Positions 20,893 through 29,173 of a DNA stretch of 64,000 nucleotides are shown here, piece by piece; position 1 is the stretch's first letter, and each line of letters starts with the position of its first letter. Position numbers and translations under genes: made by a program. The DNA lies in assembly GCF_027941955.1 (NCBI RefSeq), contig NZ_CP115960.1, positions 124,001-188,000 of the forward strand, read 5' to 3'. The stretch is from Sphingomonas sp. 7/4-4. Its GTDB lineage: Bacteria > Pseudomonadota > Alphaproteobacteria > Sphingomonadales > Sphingomonadaceae. The notes under the pieces were generated by a model. It was not told the origin of the DNA and made no database searches. It was given only the letters and a program-made list of their open reading frames with translations.

Positions 20893-20982
<90 letters not shown>

Positions 20983-21735
20983 CCAAGTCTTCAAGATATT
21001 GAGATAGCAGAGAAAAGTGGCACCTTTGCCGCGAAACTGCGCCATTCCCGGTTTCATTCGGTAGTGCAGAGAGTCCGCTGCTAGCCATTAGTACCGCGAA
21101 TTGCAGGAAATTCTCTCGCGACGGTTGGCGCAGTACCGAACTCGAAATGCCATCGAGCGATACCAAACGTTCGAATCATGATGGCTCCGCCACTTAGTCC
21201 TCAGCGTCGGTAGTTTTGGCCCGGCCGGACCTACTTTTCCCCGCAAAACTGCGCCATTCCGCGGGCCGTTCGGTACCGCGAAGAGTCGTTAAGGCGGTCA
21301 AGTTCTCTCACATCTGGTGCTTTTTCTCCGGAGACATACCGTCTGGTACCGTTATGCCGTCGAGCGTCAGAAGCACACTTTCTCCCTGTTTTCGGCGTTA
21401 ACAGGGAGGGCTTTCGTTTGCTCTCGCGAGAGACTGGCGATTTCTTGCGATTAAATCAGCGATTTAGGGAGTTCGCGATCGCAATCTCGACTTGGAAAAA
21501 CAGGGAGCGATGTGGAAGGCAACACGGTGCATAGGGAAGCATTTCAGCTTTTGCCTCGACGCCAGCTGCGACGCGGCGTCGAAGTAGCCAATCCGCGGTA
21601 AGGTCTTTTCAATCTAGCCAATCCTAGCTATCTCAGCTGGAGCACAGATCGCGGCGCAAGCGCGTTAGATGGTCAGGCTGGCCCCACCACAAGAGCGTTG
21701 AACCCCGCCCCGGCGGATCTTGTGGATTTAGGCCC
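20983..21735. other. non-coding island edge with repeats
   Basis: About 750 bases without a convincing gene. It contains two imperfect direct repeats (21031-21075 and 21243-21288, sharing AACTGCGCCATTCC and TTCGGTA), the 12-base palindrome CTCTCGCGAGAG at 21421-21432, three spaced GCGATT words just after it, and a hairpin TCGACGCC/GGCGTCGA at 21556-21582. No integrase lies here. It could be an attachment-site scar or an old phage regulatory region. Confidence 0.5.
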
Positions 21736-23052
21736 ATGAACGATCTCGTGCTTTTTCACCGCGCACCTAGAGAGCTTAAGGCCAGAAGGCGCGACTTTCG
21801 CACACATTCAAAGTCACAGATCGAGCGGCTGTGCAGGTCAATCCGAGAGTACGGATTCAATCAGCCCGTCGCTATTGATTCGGAAAATCGAATCGTTTGC
21901 GGCACGGCTTTGGTCGAAGCGGCGAAGCAGCTGGGCCTCAACCGCATCCCTGTTGTGGTATTAGACCATTTGGACGAAGCCCAATTGCGGGCATATGCGA
22001 TCGCAGCCAACAAGCTCGCCGACCTTGCGGGGTACGATGAAGAGGAGCTTTCATTAGAACTCGCCGACATCCATACGTTGCTGGGTAATCTCGAGTTTTC
22101 CGAGCTGGGAATCGAGACCCCCGAACTGGATCGACTGCTAGGGTTGGGCCAACTTTCGGATCACGAATGCGACGAGGTGGTCCCCGAGACCGCCAATATA
22201 GTCTCGCGGCCCGGCGACCTCTGGCTACTCGGTAATCATCGGCTGCTGTGCGGCGATGCGTTGAACAGTGCGAGCTATTCCGCCCTCATGGCCGGAAAGC
22301 TCGCGCAATTCGTTTTGAGCGACCCGCCCTACAATCTCAGCGCCGATACCATCTCCACAACCGGTCGACACACCGATTTCCTCCAAGGCGCCGGCGAGCT
22401 CTCGAGTGCAGAGTTTACGCGCTTTATGACGAGCGCGATGCGCAACATGGCCGAGCACAGCCAAGACGGAGCTCTGCACATGATCTTCATGAGCTGGCAC
22501 TTCTTGCATGAGCTGCTGCGCGCTGGTCGCATTGTCTATGACGAATTGAAAGGCATAATTACCTGGGTAAAGCCGTTCCCTACACTGGGCTCATGGTATC
22601 GCAGCCGTACTGAGTTCATCGTGGCGTTCAAAAAGGGCAGGCGCCCGTTCATCAACAATCTGGGACCAAGTGGCCGCGATCGCAGCACCGCGTGGGAATA
22701 TGAAGGAATGGCTGGGTTCGCCAAGGGGCGGGATGAGCTCTTGGCCGCCCACGCTACGCCAAAGCCCCTCGCGTTGATTGCTGACGCAATTCTTGACTGC
22801 AGCCGACGTGGCGGGATCGTGCTAGATCCTTTTGCTGGCTCCGGCACGATTTTTCTGGCGGCCGAAGAAACCGGACGTGCCGCGCGCGCCATGGAACTCG
22901 ATCCCAAATACGTAGACGTGGCGCTCAGACGGTTCCGCAAGGCCACCGGCATCGAGCCAGTGCTACTCTCCACAGGAGAGCGATTTATCGAGCGGGAAGC
23001 TATTGCTCACGAGGCTCAGGAGAACGAGCAGGCTCGCGATGGCGAACGATGA
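21736..23052 (+). CDS. ParB-domain DNA methyltransferase
   Basis: 438 residues. N-terminal ParB/Srx-like domain (about 1-110: SIREYGFNQPVAIDSENRIVCG...AYAIAANKLADL), then an N6-adenine/N4-cytosine methyltransferase with catalytic DPPYNL (about 195-200) and the AdoMet motif DPFAGSGTIFLAAEETGRAARAMELDP near residue 360. The order (catalytic motif before AdoMet motif) suits the beta class. Such fusions are common on phages and mobile elements, where they modify DNA. The partner DUF5681 gene overlaps its 3' end by 14 bases. Confidence 0.85.
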   Translation: MNDLVLFHRAPRELKARRRDFRTHSKSQIERLCRSIREYGFNQPVAIDSENRIVCGTALVEAAKQLGLNRIPVVVLDHLDEAQLRAYAIAANKLADLAGYDEEELSLELADIHTLLGNLEFSELGIETPELDRLLGLGQLSDHECDEVVPETANIVSRPGDLWLLGNHRLLCGDALNSASYSALMAGKLAQFVLSDPPYNLSADTISTTGRHTDFLQGAGELSSAEFTRFMTSAMRNMAEHSQDGALHMIFMSWHFLHELLRAGRIVYDELKGIITWVKPFPTLGSWYRSRTEFIVAFKKGRRPFINNLGPSGRDRSTAWEYEGMAGFAKGRDELLAAHATPKPLALIADAILDCSRRGGIVLDPFAGSGTIFLAAEETGRAARAMELDPKYVDVALRRFRKATGIEPVLLSTGERFIEREAIAHEAQENEQARDGER

Positions 23053-23760
23053 GCAGCGCGGAGGACGGTCTAAGGTTGGACCGGGCAATCCCCCGAGGCG
23101 CACCGGTGGAAAAAGGGGCAGCCCTCGCCAAATCCAAAGGGCCGTCCCCCAAAACGCAAGGCGCACGATATGCTCGGCGACTATGAACGGCTTCGGATGC
23201 TAGACAACTTCGCCGCCGTAATTACCAAAGTGGGCAACATCACTACGAAGGGCGAAGACCCCAAGTCATTGATCGAAGGATCTGTCCGCAACCTCTACGA
23301 GATCGCCTACAACTTAAAAACGCCGGCTCAGCACCGAGTGGCTGCACACAAGGTGCTGCTCGACTACTACAAGGAGAGCAGTCGTACGCTTGCGAGAGAG
23401 CAGGAGAAAATGTTCAACAATGCGCTCGACCACAAAGAACGGTGGAGTGCTCCTTTCCGCGATTGTGAGCGGCGAGGTATCCCCACTCCGAACGTCTATC
23501 CGCACCCGGACGATGTGATCATCCGAAATGACGGGTCCGTCGAGATCGTCGGACCAATGTGGCCGGAGCAGCAGCGCGACCTGGAGGCGGTTCTACTGAT
23601 GCGAGGCAACATAGAAGAATGCCTTCCAGTCTTGACCGACGACCACTGCAACTCGGCGGATCGCAAAAAATTATTAACTACCTGCGAAGGCGCTGGAACA
23701 AGCTCAACAAGTCCCTGCCACCCCGTCTTCAGCGCCCGTTTCCCGTGGCCTAGAATCTGA
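23039..23760 (+). CDS. DUF5681 protein (frame break)
   Basis: About 240 residues across the break. The Pro/Lys/Gly-rich N-terminal motif of DUF5681 (VGPGNPP...WKKGQPSPNPKGRPPKR) is split: MANDEQRGGRSKVGPGNPP is in one frame and RWKKGQPSPNPKGRPPKRKAHDML in the next. One more C in 23090-23094 restores 241 codons. DUF5681 genes typically sit beside ParB-methyltransferases in prophages. The 3' end runs 11 bases into the convergent gene on the other strand. Confidence 0.7.
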
Positions 23761-24226
23761 TGTGCCAAGCCGGGTACATGGCGCGTGCCCGCCCGAAGAT
23801 TTCTGCCAGTCGCATTTCCTGATGCTCGCCAGTCAGTGTGTTTACGAACACGAAGCGATAGCGCTCGCCGACGCTTTGGGCCGTTAGCAGCTCCGCCGCT
23901 GTGATATTGAAGAAATAACCTTTGAGGTCCGAGCCCATGGCCGCGCGATTGGTGGACTTCACCTCGCAGATCGTGATGCGCTCGATCGCCTCCGCCACGG
24001 CGTCGGAATTAGACAGATCGAGATCGCCTTCCACCCGGATCACATCGAAGGCGGCACCGTACAAAACCTTACGATGTCTGGCAAAGCCGACCAGCATCGC
24101 GTCGCGTTCGGCCCTGGTGGGACAGCGGTAGGCCGGATCGACTTCCAGCAGTATCTCGACAGCGCGCTGGGCAGTGCGATGTCCCATGCCGCGCGAGGAC
24201 GGCTCCGCGAGGGCTTCCGGGCGCAT
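23750..24226 (-). CDS. hypothetical protein with E-x-K nuclease-like motif
   Basis: 158 residues from ATG 24226. The C-terminal half has ERITICEVKSTNRAAMGSDL, then YFFNITAAELLTAQSVGERYRFVFVN, a layout like DUF3883 or another PD-(D/E)xK-type fold (E-V-K). I do not see a full catalytic set, so nuclease activity is only a possibility. Its ATG overlaps the stop of the upstream secreted-protein gene (TGATG), indicating coupled translation. Confidence 0.6.
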   Translation of the reverse strand: MRPEALAEPSSRGMGHRTAQRAVEILLEVDPAYRCPTRAERDAMLVGFARHRKVLYGAAFDVIRVEGDLDLSNSDAVAEAIERITICEVKSTNRAAMGSDLKGYFFNITAAELLTAQSVGERYRFVFVNTLTGEHQEMRLAEIFGRARAMYPAWHIRF

Positions 24227-24888
24227 CACGGAAGCTGGTGCTTCTGCCGATAGCCATCGACCGCTGCGAGCAGACCGGCCGCTTCGGCGGGTGCCATGTC
24301 GTCGCTCCAGTCCTCTCCGGTCCGCGCCTTGAGGCGGAAGCGCCAAGGGCGAACCGGTCGCTCGTCAGCACGTTTCGCCAGACCGCGAAGCACTGTCTCT
24401 GGCACCTCGAAAGCGATGTCGTCGGTATTCACACACCCATATTGGCAATCTACGCGGTGGCTGCTGATCGTAAGCGGCGTCGATGCGGGACTGTCGCCCG
24501 CTTGATAGTTGGCGTCGGTGAATTGCCGATATTCGCCGGAGTAGAGCAGGACTGCGTAGAGCTGGAACGTTGCAGTGCCGGTGCGCTTGTTTATGATCGC
24601 TCGTAAAAAGCTGTCGGCGCGCATGCGGTCAGTGAAGCCGCCCTTAAACCTGAATCCAGGCTCCGTGGTCAGTGTCGCTGCTACCTCGAGCTCATCATCG
24701 TCGATCTTGACCTTCGCCGCGAAATCGGCGGGCGACAGGCGGGCGTATTGCTCGAGCAGCTTGGACTGCTGTTTTGCGTCTCTGCCATTCGTGTTTTGAG
24801 CCGATGCCTGGCTTACTGATAATGAAAAAATGCAAAGTGTCAGTGCCACTTGCCCAACAGCATCTATCCACTTGGTCCGGCTTGGCAT
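24226..24888 (-). CDS. secreted hypothetical protein
   Basis: 220 residues with an N-terminal signal sequence (VALTLCIFSLSVSQASAQ). The mature part looks globular and carries one Cys pair (VDCQYGC). No named family recognised. It is the first gene of a two-gene unit with the E-x-K protein; pairing a periplasmic protein with a nuclease-like cytoplasmic one is unusual. Confidence 0.6.
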   Translation of the reverse strand: MPSRTKWIDAVGQVALTLCIFSLSVSQASAQNTNGRDAKQQSKLLEQYARLSPADFAAKVKIDDDELEVAATLTTEPGFRFKGGFTDRMRADSFLRAIINKRTGTATFQLYAVLLYSGEYRQFTDANYQAGDSPASTPLTISSHRVDCQYGCVNTDDIAFEVPETVLRGLAKRADERPVRPWRFRLKARTGEDWSDDMAPAEAAGLLAAVDGYRQKHQLP

Positions 24889-25418
24889 CTCTCGTCGCTC
24901 CTATGTCCTCTCGGGGCGACGGCCTGAAGCCGGATGTTGGAAACCTGCTACTCACAGGCGCATGCGCCTTTACCGTTGCCGGCTGGACATGCGCGCATGC
25001 CACCCGGCCTTCAGCAAAGCTGTTGACCGAGCATGAGTAGCAGGGGTTTCCACGCCCCACCTTCGGGCTTTCACCGAAGGCAGGGGCAAATTGCTCGCAA
25101 CGGGGCGCGAAGCAAGTCTATTCGACGGGATAAGGACGATTCTGGATAAAGTCCGCTTCGCGCCCTCACATCGGTCGTTGGGACCGAATTGGCGAAATCC
25201 TGAAAGCCGCCGTTCGTTATCCAGCGGTGAGCGGCGGCTGGGGCGACAGATGGAACTTTGCAGCCGGGCTGCCTTCAATCTGCCGCGATACCACCATCCT
25301 CCACCACCGTGCAGCTTGCGAAGAGCGAATGGGTGGGTCAATTCTAAGGTCGTTCGAAGGTGGGTCGCGGTGCAGCGCATTTGGGTCGCTGGCGTCCATT
25401 GATCGAGGGGCGACACAA
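24889..25418. other. non-coding stretch with degenerate repeat
   Basis: About 530 bases without a convincing gene; frames here are Arg/Ser-rich. The part around 25140-25215 (GTCCGCTTCGCGCCC, CATCGGTCGTTGGGAC, CGTTCG) resembles the degenerate intergenic repeat seen at several other points of the window. Confidence 0.45.
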
Positions 25419-26003
25419 ATGATCGAACGATCGAAGTGTGATCTAGACCGGCGCTTGGAGCTACTGAATGCCGCTGTCCGAAACGGCCGTAGCGACCAAA
25501 CCTGCCACCGCTACTGGAGCCTTTTCGTCCGAACGCGTGACGGCAACAGGTGCGTCATATGCGAGGCCGACACTCGTGTGGCGGCGCATCACGTCTTCCG
25601 AAAATCGCTCTTGCCCGAAGCACGTTTCCAAACAGGTAACGGCGTAACGCTCTGTATCGATTGCCACGGCGAAGCTCACGAAGGCTTCAATGGTGCAGCC
25701 GACATGGCACAGCCGATCGACGCGCAAGGTGGCGAGAAACTTGAACGCGTCGCCGAACTCTATCGGGTGCTCGCTCATCTATCGCATCGGCGGCATGTTG
25801 GCCGATCGGACTATTATCATCTCAGTGAACAGGTCATTCTCAAGTTCATGATGATGCAAGGCTTCGACCTCGGTCGACCGATCGTGGGAACGCCAATAGA
25901 GCGCGCCTGGTATATCTGGGATTGTTCACCGCCGTGCGTCGTGGAGGCGTTGATCCGCGCGAACATGCCAACCGGAGGCGGCCAAGCTCGGCGCCGCGCA
26001 TGA
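25419..26003 (+). CDS. HNH endonuclease
   Basis: 194 residues from ATG 25419. HNH/zinc signature: CVIC (45-48), AAHH (H57, H58 at the metal centre), N74 in GNGVTLC, CIDCH (79-83) and H87. The family cuts or nicks DNA with one divalent metal. The C-terminal about 90 residues (from HLSHRRHVGRSDYYHL) match nothing I recognise and may set specificity. Lies 16 bases before the AspBHI-like nuclease gene, so the two may work together as a restriction unit. Confidence 0.75.
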   Translation: MIERSKCDLDRRLELLNAAVRNGRSDQTCHRYWSLFVRTRDGNRCVICEADTRVAAHHVFRKSLLPEARFQTGNGVTLCIDCHGEAHEGFNGAADMAQPIDAQGGEKLERVAELYRVLAHLSHRRHVGRSDYYHLSEQVILKFMMMQGFDLGRPIVGTPIERAWYIWDCSPPCVVEALIRANMPTGGGQARRRA

Positions 26004-26019
26004 CCGAAACGACGTACAG

Positions 26020-27236
26020 ATGAGCAGCGTACCATTCGGCGACCTCAAGTCGGCAGACCTCATCGTAGATGCAATCTATCAGAGCGATCGTAGTTCGACG
26101 ACTGTGGGGTCGGAACCCCTTGCACCTCTAACCGGAACGGGAAATCAGGGTGGCTTTCGCTTTTCGGGGAGCATCGCCATGCCGGAACTCGTCGTGCTCT
26201 ACACGACGATGTCCGAGGCCGACTGGCCCGATGCGATCGACGAAGAGAACGGACTGTTCTACTATTATGGCGATAATCGCAGGCCAGGATACGAGCTGCA
26301 CGATCGTCGGTCAGGACGCGGGGGAAACCAGATCCTTCGCAACGTGTTCGAGTGGACTCATGGCGGGCCGGACGATCGCGTCAAAGTGCCCCTTTTCTGA
26401 TCTTTTCGAAAGGTGAAAACCGGAGAGACGCGATCTTTCGTGGCCTGGCCGTGCCTGGTGCCGAGCATCTTGACGCCGGCTCCGACCTCGTTGCGACGTG
26501 GAAGTCGATCGAAGGTCAGAGGTTTCAGAATTACCGCGCGGTGTTCACGATCCTCGACGTCGCTCGCGTGGACAGGACATGGCTATGTGCCATTCGAGCG
26601 GGCGATAAGCTCGGTCCGACCTGCCCGAAGCCTTACCAGCAATGGATCGCTTCTGGTCGCGCAAAGGCGCTTCGTGCGGAGCGTGTGAAACGCACGCGCT
26701 CGGCAGCCGAGCAATTGGGTCGCACGCCGAACCAGCGTGCCGTCGCCAAGGCGGTGCACGACTATTTTTCGGGATCACCCGTAGCATTCGAGCATTTCGC
26801 GGCAGCCGTGGCGCGTATGATGGACGCCAACATCGTCAGTCTCGATGTAACTCGCCCGAGCCGAGACGGCGGTCGCGACGGCATAGGCCAGTACCGTGTG
26901 GGGCAATCACAAAATTGCATCACCGTCGACTTCGCGCTCGAAGCCAAATGTCATGCGCCGACGTCCGGGCTCGGCGTAAAAGTACTTTCTCGCCTCATCT
27001 CGCGACTGAGGCATCGGCAATTCGGGATATTGGTGACGACCAGTTTCCTCGCCGACCAAGCCTATCAAGAGCTGATCGAGGACGGCCATCCGATAGTGGT
27101 TTGTGCAGGGGGCGACATCGCCGAGCTCTTGATCGACCGAGCCGGCGTGGCAACCGCAGCCGAAGCTACCGAATGGTTAGGCCGTACCTTCCCGCTCGAC
27201 GCCGCTATCGCGGCCGACGGCGCTGCGGCCGGCTAG
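26020..27236 (+). CDS. AspBHI-like methylation-dependent restriction nuclease (frame break)
   Basis: 405 residues across one break. The N-terminal part (SADLIVDAIYQSD, NQGGFRFSG, ENGLFYYYGDNRRPGYELHD, GNQILRNVF) looks like the 5mC-recognising domain of AspBHI-type enzymes; the C-terminal part is Mrr-like PD-(D/E)xK (DGGRDGIGQYR...VDFALEAKCH with D and E-x-K). It would cleave DNA containing modified cytosine. As given the frame ends at 'KVPLF'; one more C in 26389-26392 reads through to PPFLIFSKGEN and gives 406 codons. Assignment is from memory of the family. Confidence 0.65.
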
Positions 27237-27402
27237 ACCGCCGAAAGATCGTTCGGCGATCCTATCTTGGTTCGTCGATACGCATCGGGGCTATGAGCGA
27301 TCTAGCCGTGGCGTCACCGCGTCGCGGCTGGGGCACGATTTCCCGGCCTATCGCTAGTCCTCCGCCGAAGGTGGTCATCGAAGCGCACGGAAACGCTTGC
27401 AT

Positions 27403-27424
27403 TTCTTCATGACATAATGAAGAA
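27403..27424. promoter_or_regulatory. perfect palindrome, putative operator
   Basis: Arms TTCTTCAT (27403-27410) and ATGAAGAA (27417-27424) around a 6-base spacer, 29 bases before the GTG start of the ribbon-helix-helix gene. A CATAAT hexamer inside it could be a -10 box. Proteins of that fold usually bind such short palindromes in their own promoter, so autoregulation of the six-gene operon is the inference. Confidence 0.5.
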
Positions 27425-27453
27425 CAATCTTCAGACTCTTGGGGGAGAGGCGC

Positions 27454-27633
27454 GTGGCGCAAAAAGACAGCGACATCCTTCAACTGCGTGTTCCTCAGGA
27501 GCTGAAGCGCAAGCTGGCCATGGACGCAGCAAAGAACGGCGTCACGATCCGCTCTTTGATTCTCAATGCCCTGGTTTCCGCCGGCTACGACGTCCCCGAG
27601 GAAGAAATTCGCGATAAGCGGAAGGTTCGGTGA
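27454..27633 (+). CDS. ribbon-helix-helix DNA-binding protein
   Basis: 59 residues from GTG 27454, preceded by the ribosome site GGGGGAGAGG. DILQLRVPQELKRKLAMDAAKNGVTIRSLILNALVSAGYDV matches an Arc/CopG-like fold: a beta-strand then two helices. Its stop overlaps the methyltransferase ATG (TGATG). It is the likely autoregulator of the downstream DNA-methylation/ATPase operon. Confidence 0.65.
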   Translation: MAQKDSDILQLRVPQELKRKLAMDAAKNGVTIRSLILNALVSAGYDVPEEEIRDKRKVR

Positions 27634-28733
27634 TGCCCGCTCTGCAAACCTCTCGCGGCGCCGCGGAAGCGCGCCAAGGCGTGGGCGTATCGGCGCGCGG
27701 CTCGGTCATCGACCTGTTTTGCGGTGCCGGTGGACTGTCACACGGATTTAGGCTCGAAGGGTTCGACATCGTGGCAGGCGTCGATTTCGACGCGAAATGC
27801 AAGTATCCTTTCGAGCGCAACAACGACGCGCCTTTCCTGCTTGAGGATGTCGCCAAGATCGATGCCGGCCGACTGAATTCACTGTTCACGCCTGGTCTTC
27901 CTAGAGTGCTGGTCGGCTGCGCTCCCTGCCAACCCTTTTCGAAATATTCGCAAGGTCGCGAGGACGGTCGCTGGCAATTGCTGGAGCATTTCTCTCGCCT
28001 CATCTGCGAGGTGCAACCCGACGTCGTTTCAATGGAGAATGTGCCGAGGCTCCAGAAGTTCATGGGTTCTGCCGTTTTCAGCACGTTTGTCAGGGCACTG
28101 AGAAACAACGACTATTTCGTAGATTGGAAGATCGCATATTGCCCGGACTACGGCATTCCGCAGTCACGCTCGCGGCTCGTTCTTCTCGCTTCTCGGTTTG
28201 GACCGCCCGGCGTTCCGGAAGCCACACACACCGCAGATCGATACAGGACGGTCCGCGACGTCATCGGCGATCTTCCCGCGCTCACGGCTGGTGGGGCGGA
28301 CCAAGCCGATCCGTTGCACCGTTGCAGCGAGTTGTCCGAGAATAACGTCAAGCGGATGCGCGCGTCTCGGCCAGGCGGAAGTTGGCGAGATTGGAAGCAG
28401 GACCTAGTGACGCCCTGCCATCGCCGCGAAACTGGTCAGGGATATTCGTCGGTTTACGGTCGAATGAAATGGGACGAGCCGGCGCCGACGATAACGACGC
28501 AATTCTTTGGGTTCGGAAACGGTCGTTTCGGACATCCCGAACAAGATCGGGCCATTTCGTTGCGTGAAGGCGCGCTGATTCAGACTTTTCCTCCCGACTA
28601 CGCCTTTGTGCCAGAGGGACAGAAGATCGAAATCAAGACCTTGGGTCGCCTCATCGGCAACGCCGTGCCCGTAAGCTTAGGTCAAGCGATCGCACGTCGC
28701 ATCAGTGCCCATCTCGAAGAGTATGGCCGGTGA
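27633..28733 (+). CDS. DNA (cytosine-5-)-methyltransferase
   Basis: 366 residues, forming 5-methylcytosine with AdoMet. Motif I DLFCGAGGLSHGF, motif IV with catalytic Cys GCAPCQPFS, motif VI SMENV, motif VIII-like QSRSRLVLLAS, motif X RLIGNAVPVSLGQAIA. The target-recognition region between VIII and X is short, so the recognition site is probably simple, but it cannot be read from sequence. The stop overlaps the Vsr GTG start (GTGA). Second cistron of the candidate defence operon. Confidence 0.93.
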   Translation: MPALQTSRGAAEARQGVGVSARGSVIDLFCGAGGLSHGFRLEGFDIVAGVDFDAKCKYPFERNNDAPFLLEDVAKIDAGRLNSLFTPGLPRVLVGCAPCQPFSKYSQGREDGRWQLLEHFSRLICEVQPDVVSMENVPRLQKFMGSAVFSTFVRALRNNDYFVDWKIAYCPDYGIPQSRSRLVLLASRFGPPGVPEATHTADRYRTVRDVIGDLPALTAGGADQADPLHRCSELSENNVKRMRASRPGGSWRDWKQDLVTPCHRRETGQGYSSVYGRMKWDEPAPTITTQFFGFGNGRFGHPEQDRAISLREGALIQTFPPDYAFVPEGQKIEIKTLGRLIGNAVPVSLGQAIARRISAHLEEYGR

Positions 28734-29173
28734 CGCTTCCGTTCGCCGACGTCGATCCGCTTCGGCGCAGGATCATGTCAGCTGTGCGCGGCCGAGACAC
28801 GAAACCGGAAATGATCGTCCGTCGCCTGCTCCACGCTATGAACTACCGGTTCCGATTGCACCGCAAGGATCTACCGGGCAGCCCGGACATCGTATTCGGC
28901 AGGCGGCGTAAGGCGATTTTCGTGCATGGTTGCTTTTGGCATCGCCATCCGGGTTGTTCGAAAGCGAGCACTCCGAAGAAGCGGGCCGAATTCTGGGCGG
29001 AGAAATTCGATCGAAACGTCGAACGAGATCGTTCCGCGGAGATGGCGCTGCAAAAGGCCGGCTGGAAAACATTAGTCGTTTGGGAATGTGAGACGCGCTT
29101 CCTCGAGCCGCTCGCGAAGAAGCTCAAGGCCTTTCTCGACGAGCCAGGTTTTCGATCGGAGGCAACGGCGTGA
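28730..29173 (+). CDS. vsr: very short patch repair (Vsr) endonuclease
   Basis: 147 residues. Family motifs: RRRIMSAVRGRDTKPEMIVRRLLHAMNYRFRLH, LPGSPDIVFGRRRKAIFVHGCFWHRHPGC (catalytic Asp plus Zn-binding His/Cys), and KKAGWKTLVVWECE-like VVWECET. Vsr nicks 5' of T in T:G mismatches formed by deamination of 5mC, which protects methylated sites. In methyltransferase-ATPase operons a Vsr-like protein may instead be the restriction nuclease. GTG start; overlaps genes on both sides by four bases. Confidence 0.92.
   Translation: MTLPFADVDPLRRRIMSAVRGRDTKPEMIVRRLLHAMNYRFRLHRKDLPGSPDIVFGRRRKAIFVHGCFWHRHPGCSKASTPKKRAEFWAEKFDRNVERDRSAEMALQKAGWKTLVVWECETRFLEPLAKKLKAFLDEPGFRSEATA

Noticed and set aside
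24970..25416. 148-codon minus-strand frame
   Set aside because: Composition is Arg/Ser/Thr-rich and overlaps a degenerate repeat; no start site support.
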